Origin: Candidatus Sulfotelmatobacter sp.
Lineage (GTDB): Bacteria > Acidobacteriota > Terriglobia > Terriglobales > Acidobacteriaceae
Reading direction: 5' to 3'
Assembly: GCA_030039165.1 (NCBI GenBank)
Contig: JASHQM010000172.1
Span: 1-51,730 of the forward strand
Length of the DNA: 51,730 nucleotides
Within the stretch, counting starts at the first letter, position 1. Each line of letters begins with the position of its first letter. The notes beneath the pieces were generated by a model. That model made no database searches, was not told where the DNA came from, and saw nothing but the letters and a program-made list of their open reading frames with translations. Made by a program: the position numbers and the translations under genes. Positions 47,328-51,730 of the stretch are shown in pieces.

Positions 47328-48209
47328 TCAGGAAGGATTCTGGCTGACCAACTCTTTGTGGGCGACCGTATGTCCGTCCCCGTTGAGCCCGCCGTACCGC
47401 CGCTCTCGTTTCTGATATTCGGCAATGGTTTCAAGCAGGTGGGTTCCGCGAAAATCAGGCCATAGAGTGGGGGTTACGCATATCTCGGCGTAGGCAGACT
47501 GCCACAACAGAAAATTGCTCAACCGCATCTCGCCGGAAGTGCGCACCAGCAAATCGGGATCGGGCAAATGACGAGTGTAAAGATGATCGGTGATGGCCAA
47601 CTCGTCGATGCGCAGATGGTCGAGGCCGCCGTTCCGGGACGCCGCCTGAATCATCGAACGGAAAGCATCCACCAGTTCAGTGCGTGCGCTGTAGTTGAGC
47701 GCCAGGGTCAGGACCATGCCGGTATTGGCGCCTGTAGCCTCCCGCGCCCACTGCATGCGGTCCTGCACATCGAGCGGTAGTTCGTGCTGCCGGCCTATGT
47801 ACTCCAGGCGGATATTGTTTCCGTTCAGCGTGGGAAGCTCGGCGCGCAGGTAGCGGCTTAGGAGGCGCATCAGAAAGTCGACCTCTGTCTTTGGCCGTTT
47901 CTTCCAGTTCTCTTCTGAAAATGCATAAAGAGTGAGGGCATGAATGCCGATTCGCGCCGCCGTCTCCACCGTCGAGCGCACAGCCGCGACCCCGGCGCGG
48001 TGCCCGGCCACGCGCGGCATATGCCGCCGTCGGGCCCAGCGCCCGTTGCCGTCCATGATGATGGCGATGTGCCTGGGGAGTTTTTCGGGATCGAGATGCC
48101 GGTAGATCTCGGCTTCTTTGGCGCTCAGGCCAGCCGGCACTTTGTGGTGCAAAGAGGTCCCCTTCGGTATGAGGCTAACACGGCGGGAGGGGAAGGGCAA
48201 TGCAGCCAT
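47328..48209 (-). CDS. uppS: Undecaprenyl diphosphate synthase (isoprenyl transferase)
   Basis: Condenses isopentenyl diphosphate units to the lipid carrier used for cell wall and EPS synthesis. 293 residues from ATG 48209; an in-frame start at 48257 would add 16. Motifs: HIAIIMDGNGRWARRR, LTLYAFSEENWKKRP, and RTSGEMRLSNFLLWQSAYAE. The N-terminal ~45 residues are an extension beyond the usual cis-prenyltransferase start. First gene of the uppS-cdsA-dxr-rseP group. Confidence 0.95.
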   Translation of the reverse strand: MAALPFPSRRVSLIPKGTSLHHKVPAGLSAKEAEIYRHLDPEKLPRHIAIIMDGNGRWARRRHMPRVAGHRAGVAAVRSTVETAARIGIHALTLYAFSEENWKKRPKTEVDFLMRLLSRYLRAELPTLNGNNIRLEYIGRQHELPLDVQDRMQWAREATGANTGMVLTLALNYSARTELVDAFRSMIQAASRNGGLDHLRIDELAITDHLYTRHLPDPDLLVRTSGEMRLSNFLLWQSAYAEICVTPTLWPDFRGTHLLETIAEYQKRERRYGGLNGDGHTVAHKELVSQNPS

Positions 48210-48338
48210 CAGAGTACCTGGTGGAGGACACTGGGGACCTTGGACGATGCGAGCCAACTGTCTTCATAGATGTCTTAATAAAAGGTTGCTTAAGCCACAT
48301 GTATCGCCAAGAATGTGTCGTTTCGATGGTCTAGAAAA

Positions 48339-48710
48339 GTGGCTTACGAATTGTTCAAAAGAACGGTGACGCGGGTTGAGACTCCTACCATCTCTCTCAT
48401 CCCCGACGGAGGAATCGCCACAAACTCGGCGGTCGTGCGGATTCTCCAGCAGGATCGGATCAGCTGGGTGGTTCTGCTGTGGGACGAAAAAAGTCACCGC
48501 ATGGCGATTAAGGCCTCCCACAAAAATGACACGAATGCATATGCCGTCTCTTTCTCGAAGGGACACTCCGGAATCATCAGGGCTAAGTCCTTCTTCAGCC
48601 ACATTCGCTGGAAGGCCCGCAGCCGCGAGAGGCCGGAAGCGACCTGGAATGGAGACGAAAGAATGCTCGAAGCAACGCTGCCTCCAGAGCATCTTGGAAC
48701 GCAGTGTTGA
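48339..48710 (+). CDS. Conserved hypothetical protein
   Basis: 123 residues from GTG 48339 (reads MAYELFKRTVTRVETPTISL); the frame is open slightly further upstream but this start gives a compact protein. Seen: an alternating strand pattern (SLIPDGGIATNSAVVRIL, ISWVVLLWDEKSHRMAIKAS) suggesting a small beta-rich fold, and a basic C-terminal third. No signal peptide or named motif; family not recognised. Divergent from uppS, and 18 bp before the next small gene. Confidence 0.65.
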   Translation: MAYELFKRTVTRVETPTISLIPDGGIATNSAVVRILQQDRISWVVLLWDEKSHRMAIKASHKNDTNAYAVSFSKGHSGIIRAKSFFSHIRWKARSRERPEATWNGDERMLEATLPPEHLGTQC

Positions 48711-48728
48711 GGACTTCAAGCGCCCAGG

Positions 48729-48959
48729 ATGGCAAATGTATGGTCCGCAAATGGAAGCCAGCGCGAGAAGATCGAATTGACGCAGAAGCTGTGCGCCGAA
48801 AGAAAGAACTCGCGAAAAGCTCGCTTTCGCTGTGGAATACGGGACGGAAGAAGAATTCCTTGCGCTGTGAAGAAATTCAAACCAGATGTAGGAAAGGACG
48901 AACTGAAAGCCTGGATTATGCAGTTTCACGCCGACTGCCGCGAGAAGCGCGGGCTTTAG
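48729..48959 (+). CDS. Small hypothetical protein
   Basis: 76 residues from ATG 48729. Charged, with QREKIELTQKLCAERKN, ARFRCGIRDG, VKKFKPDVGKDELKAW and a terminal helix IMQFHADCREKRGL. The composition and the regular helix pattern look protein-like rather than random. It follows the previous gene by 18 bp. Its last 44 bases overlap the convergent gene 48916-49104, so at least one of the two may be wrong. Confidence 0.48.
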   Translation: MANVWSANGSQREKIELTQKLCAERKNSRKARFRCGIRDGRRIPCAVKKFKPDVGKDELKAWIMQFHADCREKRGL

Positions 48960-49104
48960 CCTTATCGATGAGCTCGTCGAATCCTTTCTCGGCCCGGCGG
49001 AACTCCTCCGGGAACATTTGTTTTCTGGCATCCTTGACCAGTTCGCTGAAGGAGTCCACCAGCGTTTCCATGGCGGATTTCGGCTTGGCGGTAGGCTTTG
49101 GCAC
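48916..49104 (-). CDS. Small basic hypothetical protein
   Basis: 62 residues from GTG 49104. A Lys/Pro-rich start (PKPTAKPKSAM) is followed by an amphipathic helix (ETLVDSFSELVKDARKQM) and a second helix (FRRAEKGFDELIDKAKARAS) with a basic end. Resembles small acidic/basic helical proteins seen near protease genes, but no family is named. Overlaps the 3' end of the plus-strand gene 48729-48959 by 44 bp. No clear ribosome-binding site. Confidence 0.45.
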   Translation of the reverse strand: MPKPTAKPKSAMETLVDSFSELVKDARKQMFPEEFRRAEKGFDELIDKAKARASRGSRRETA

Positions 49105-49209
49105 GAATCAAGTGTAGCCAACTTGGACCGGAAAACCTATTGGCACCAGGCATTCCGAAGCTCACGGCTTTCGGTGTTACTTCCCAGCCAAAGGCCGGCG
49201 CTTCTCACT

Positions 49210-50301
49210 CTACTTCGCCTCTTCCGGCAGAACCCTCAGATCGATCTTTTCCGTATATCGCAGCACCGTCAGAGCGTCGTTTGTGCCTGGAACCACATCC
49301 GCCAGCAGCCGATGCAAATCGTCTACGCCGGCCACGGGTTTGCCTTCCAGCGCCACAATGATGTCGCCGTCTCGCACTCCGGCCCGCTTTGCGGGACTGT
49401 TGCGTTCTACCGACAAGACCAGCGCTCCTGTTTCTTTTGGCAAGTCATAGAACCGCACCACGCGGCGATGCACTGGGACGGTCTGCGCCGACACGCCAAT
49501 GTAGCTGCGGCGAATGCGGCCGTCACGCAGCAGGCGGCCGGCCACGAACTTCGCCGTGTTGATGCCGATGGCGAAGCAGATGCCTTGGGCCGGCAAAATA
49601 GTCGCAGTGTTCACACCCACTACGCGACCGGTGGAATCGACCAGCGGCCCGCCTGAGTTGCCGGGATTCAACGCTGCATCGGTCTGAATCACGTCGTCGA
49701 TCAGCCGGCCAGAGTACGAACGTAGCGACCGTCCCAGCGCGCTGACAACTCCGGCCGTTACCGTCGACTGAAATCCATAGGGACTGCCGAGCGCGATGAC
49801 CAGCTGGCCTACACGGAGCTGCTGCGAATCGCCCAGTGCGGCCGCAACCAAGACGGGCTCTGCAACTCGCGGCTCGTCGATGCGAATCACGGCCAGATCG
49901 CTGGCGGGATCGTCTCCAATGGCGCTCGCCGCCATGCGGCGACCGTCGGTGAGAGTCACGACGACGCGGCGCGCGTCGTGCACAACATGGCTGTTGGTGA
50001 GGATCAATCCGTCGGGAGTGAAGACAAATCCTGAGCCCCCGCCGCGGCGTTCGCGCTCTTCACCAGAACGCGTGCGGCCAGCAGCCTGATGCACCTCAAT
50101 ATTCACCAGCGATGGGCTGACCCGCTCGACCGCGCTGGTTACGGCGCGAGAGTAGGCGTCGAGCAGGGGATCGTCTGATTGAGGCGAACCAATTTGGGTT
50201 GAATCAGTGCTCGCTTGCGCGCTTCCTTCCGGTGTCGACCCAGTCACATCGCCAATCGCATCGGGAAAAACAGAAAAATCATTCTTAACTTCAAGGTTCA
50301 T
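49210..50301 (-). CDS. HtrA/DegP-like S1C serine protease with one PDZ domain
   Basis: 363 residues from ATG 50301 (an in-frame ATG at 50361 adds 20). The trypsin-like domain has its triad in LTNSHVVHD (His), ASDLAVIRID (Asp) and ALNPGNSGGPLVD (Ser). A PDZ domain follows at about 255-350 (YIGVSAQTVPVHRRV; SPAKRAGVRDGDIIVALEG). With either start I see no signal peptide or membrane helix, unusual for HtrA, which normally acts in the periplasm. It may be cytoplasmic, or its export signal may lie outside both chosen starts. Confidence 0.92.
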   Translation of the reverse strand: MNLEVKNDFSVFPDAIGDVTGSTPEGSAQASTDSTQIGSPQSDDPLLDAYSRAVTSAVERVSPSLVNIEVHQAAGRTRSGEERERRGGGSGFVFTPDGLILTNSHVVHDARRVVVTLTDGRRMAASAIGDDPASDLAVIRIDEPRVAEPVLVAAALGDSQQLRVGQLVIALGSPYGFQSTVTAGVVSALGRSLRSYSGRLIDDVIQTDAALNPGNSGGPLVDSTGRVVGVNTATILPAQGICFAIGINTAKFVAGRLLRDGRIRRSYIGVSAQTVPVHRRVVRFYDLPKETGALVLSVERNSPAKRAGVRDGDIIVALEGKPVAGVDDLHRLLADVVPGTNDALTVLRYTEKIDLRVLPEEAK

Positions 50302-50436
50302 GATCGATAGATGTGAATTGATCGGGCTAAGATTCAGGGAGCTAAAAGGCCGGCATTTCATGTCGACCGAGGCGGCCTAAATGTTGCTCTTGGGCGCGAC
50401 CCAAGAGTGCTTCTCCGCACTGTGCACGTGAACAAG

Positions 50437-50468
50437 AAAAAAGCCGGGGCCGATACTTCGGTCCCGGC
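50437..50468 (-). terminator. Rho-independent terminator on the minus strand, downstream of the XRE gene
   Basis: On the minus strand an 11-bp stem, GCCGGGACCGA / TCGGCCCCGGC with one G-U pair, and an AGTA loop are followed by TTTTTT. It lies about 150 bp beyond the stop codon of the XRE regulator and just upstream of the HtrA-like gene, so it separates their transcription. Confidence 0.8.
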
Positions 50469-50617
50469 ATGCGAGTTGGCTGGTTGCCCGGAAAAAATGG
50501 ATGCTCGCCTCGCGCGGTGGCTCGCCCAGATCCCTTCGCCATGCGGCTCAGGACAGGCTCCTCGGCCGGAAATAGCGCCGACCTAGGGATGACAAACCTT
50601 GGTTGAACGCGAACTTC

Positions 50618-51157
50618 CTACGCTGTCCTTCTTGGCCTTACGGTCAGATCGCGCACCTGGGTCAAGATGCTCGACATCTGCATTCCGTTCAGTTGCGAAA
50701 CGAAGGGCAGAATTTCGGCGACGAAGGAATCTTTCATCAGTTCGGCGATTTCTTCCTGGCGGCTGCGTTCGCCGCCGCTGAGCAGTTCGGGCACGGTCAC
50801 CTCCAGGGCGCGCGCCAGCCGCTCCAGCGACGACAGTGTCGGCGTGGCCTTTTCGTTCTCGATTTTCGAAACGTAGGTGCGCGGCACCGCCATGCGTCCG
50901 GCAAGCTGGCGCTGGCTCAGGCCGATGCGCAGGCGCATGGCGCGAATCGACGTGGCCAGGTTCAGGTGCCCGCGCCCCATACCCGGAATGGGCATCATCA
51001 CCGGAGGCGTCATCACAATGGGTTCCGGATCAGGTTCCTTGTCCAGCGACAAGTGGCAGCGGCGGCAGTTATTGTTGTTGGTGCGGAATTGAACCAGCAG
51101 GCAGTGATCGCAACGAACGACTTCCCTAGAATCTACCGGGGCAAGAGTCGTGGCCAT
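50618..51157 (-). CDS. XRE-family regulator with an N-terminal zinc ribbon
   Basis: 179 residues. An N-terminal four-Cys knuckle (Cys16, Cys19, Cys31, Cys34; VRCDHCLLVQFR ... NCRRC) that should bind zinc is followed by a Pro/Met-rich linker. A Cro/CI helix-turn-helix is at about 65-125 (RAMRLRIGLSQRQLAGRMAV, RTYVSKIENEKATPTLSSLE). The C-terminal ~50 residues are helical and may dimerise. Targets unknown. It is transcribed toward the HtrA-like gene but separated from it by a terminator. Confidence 0.9.
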   Translation of the reverse strand: MATTLAPVDSREVVRCDHCLLVQFRTNNNNCRRCHLSLDKEPDPEPIVMTPPVMMPIPGMGRGHLNLATSIRAMRLRIGLSQRQLAGRMAVPRTYVSKIENEKATPTLSSLERLARALEVTVPELLSGGERSRQEEIAELMKDSFVAEILPFVSQLNGMQMSSILTQVRDLTVRPRRTA

Positions 51158-51386
51158 TCGAGTTGTGGGAGTGCCAGAGCGGGCGCTCCTTACTGCTCAA
51201 CTTCACTTCGCAACGGCAAAACTTGTACGGGGGAAAGTTCCAACCGCACCAAAAATGAGGCATGCGCCCTGTGGATGTCAAGATAAAATTTAAATGAGCT
51301 CGTTTTTCCTCGGCGAATCTTCATCGCTATTAGCGAAGCAAATTATCGAACCTGGGCCGAAATCCGGCACGAATGGGGCAGAGTGG

Positions 51387-51730
51387 ATGATTAATCGAGA
51401 AGCAGCGTGGTGTTTACTAACTGAGTTCACCCAATCTGAGAGCCTGCGCAAGCATGCGTTGGCGGTAGAAGCGTGCATGAGGGCGTACGCGGGGAAATTT
51501 GCGGGGGATGCCACAGACGGAAAGGCCCTCGGGCTCTCAGAACCCGATCTGTGGGGAATCGTGGGACTGATTCACGACTTCGATTACGAGCGCTGGCCCA
51601 GCCTGGAAGACCACCCCTACAAAGGCAATGCGATTCTGAAAGAGCGCGGATGGCCTGAAGTCATCAGCCGCGCCATCATGTCGCACGCCGAATATTCGGG
51701 AGTGCCGCGCATTACGCCGATGGAAAAAGC
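51387..51730 (+). CDS. HD-domain protein, N-terminal part (runs off the window)
   Basis: 115 residues are visible from ATG 51387 (AGAGTGG upstream); an in-frame ATG at 51294 is a longer alternative. HD-type pattern: SLRKHALAVEACMRAYA with the first His, GLIHDFDYERWPSLED with the His-Asp pair, HPYKGNAILKERGWP and IMSHAEYSG. These metal-dependent phosphohydrolases act on nucleotides or phosphate esters; the substrate is not predictable and the C-terminus is missing. Confidence 0.85.
   Translation, partial: MINREAAWCLLTEFTQSESLRKHALAVEACMRAYAGKFAGDATDGKALGLSEPDLWGIVGLIHDFDYERWPSLEDHPYKGNAILKERGWPEVISRAIMSHAEYSGVPRITPMEK

Overview
The window looks like a chromosomal segment from an acidobacterium (Acidobacteriota, most like class Terriglobia). 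The lineage call is inference from gene content. It rests on a secreted VWFA protein of the acidobacterial type, an Oar-like TonB-dependent receptor, a Ser/Thr kinase fused to a beta-propeller, a TIGR03118-type protein and several secreted YVTN-type propellers. DNA composition is moderately GC-rich and fairly even. I see no rRNA or tRNA gene, insertion sequence, prophage or CRISPR array.

Layout. 1-9.1 kb: the 3' end of nadC, birA, coaX and a linked unknown gene (+), then a 2-oxoglutarate dehydrogenase E1 gene (-), a small VOC protein, DUF302 and DUF202 proteins, rpiA, a PilZ-TonB_C fusion and a small membrane protein. 9.2-20.4 kb: an exopolysaccharide locus. A LuxR-type regulator with a degenerate receiver faces a seven-gene operon across a 541-bp gap. 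The operon holds an export protein, a Wzz/GumC-like protein, a CpsD-like protein with no intact P-loop, a polyprenyl-phosphate sugar transferase, an O-antigen ligase/polymerase-like protein, one GT4 and one double GT4. A stand-alone LytTR regulator closes the locus. 20.6-29.8 kb: a MocR regulator, a DipZ-like secreted thioredoxin, a large TonB-dependent receptor, a ferredoxin-NADP-type reductase, a YVTN propeller and a DUF4149 membrane protein. 30-43.6 kb: a YchF variant, Ku, a propeller lipoprotein, ispG, a VWFA protein, a kinase-propeller fusion, a DUF885 peptidase, a TIGR03118 protein and a TPR fragment. 43.7-51.7 kb: the uppS-cdsA-dxr-rseP operon (-), three small unknown genes, an HtrA-like protease, a zinc-ribbon XRE regulator and the start of an HD-domain protein.

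How the parts connect. The isoprenoid genes dxr, ispG and uppS supply undecaprenyl phosphate, the carrier used by the sugar transferase of the EPS locus. The EPS operon has an initiating transferase, elongating transferases, a polymerase/ligase, a chain-length protein and an export protein, but no Wzx flippase or conventional BY-kinase is visible here. The most unusual items are the CpsD-like protein with all three nucleotide-binding motifs altered, the LuxR protein lacking the phospho-acceptor Asp, the PilZ-TonB_C fusion, and the kinase gene that appears to start almost at its transcription start next to an inverted-repeat operator. No complete, clearly new defence or mobile system was found.
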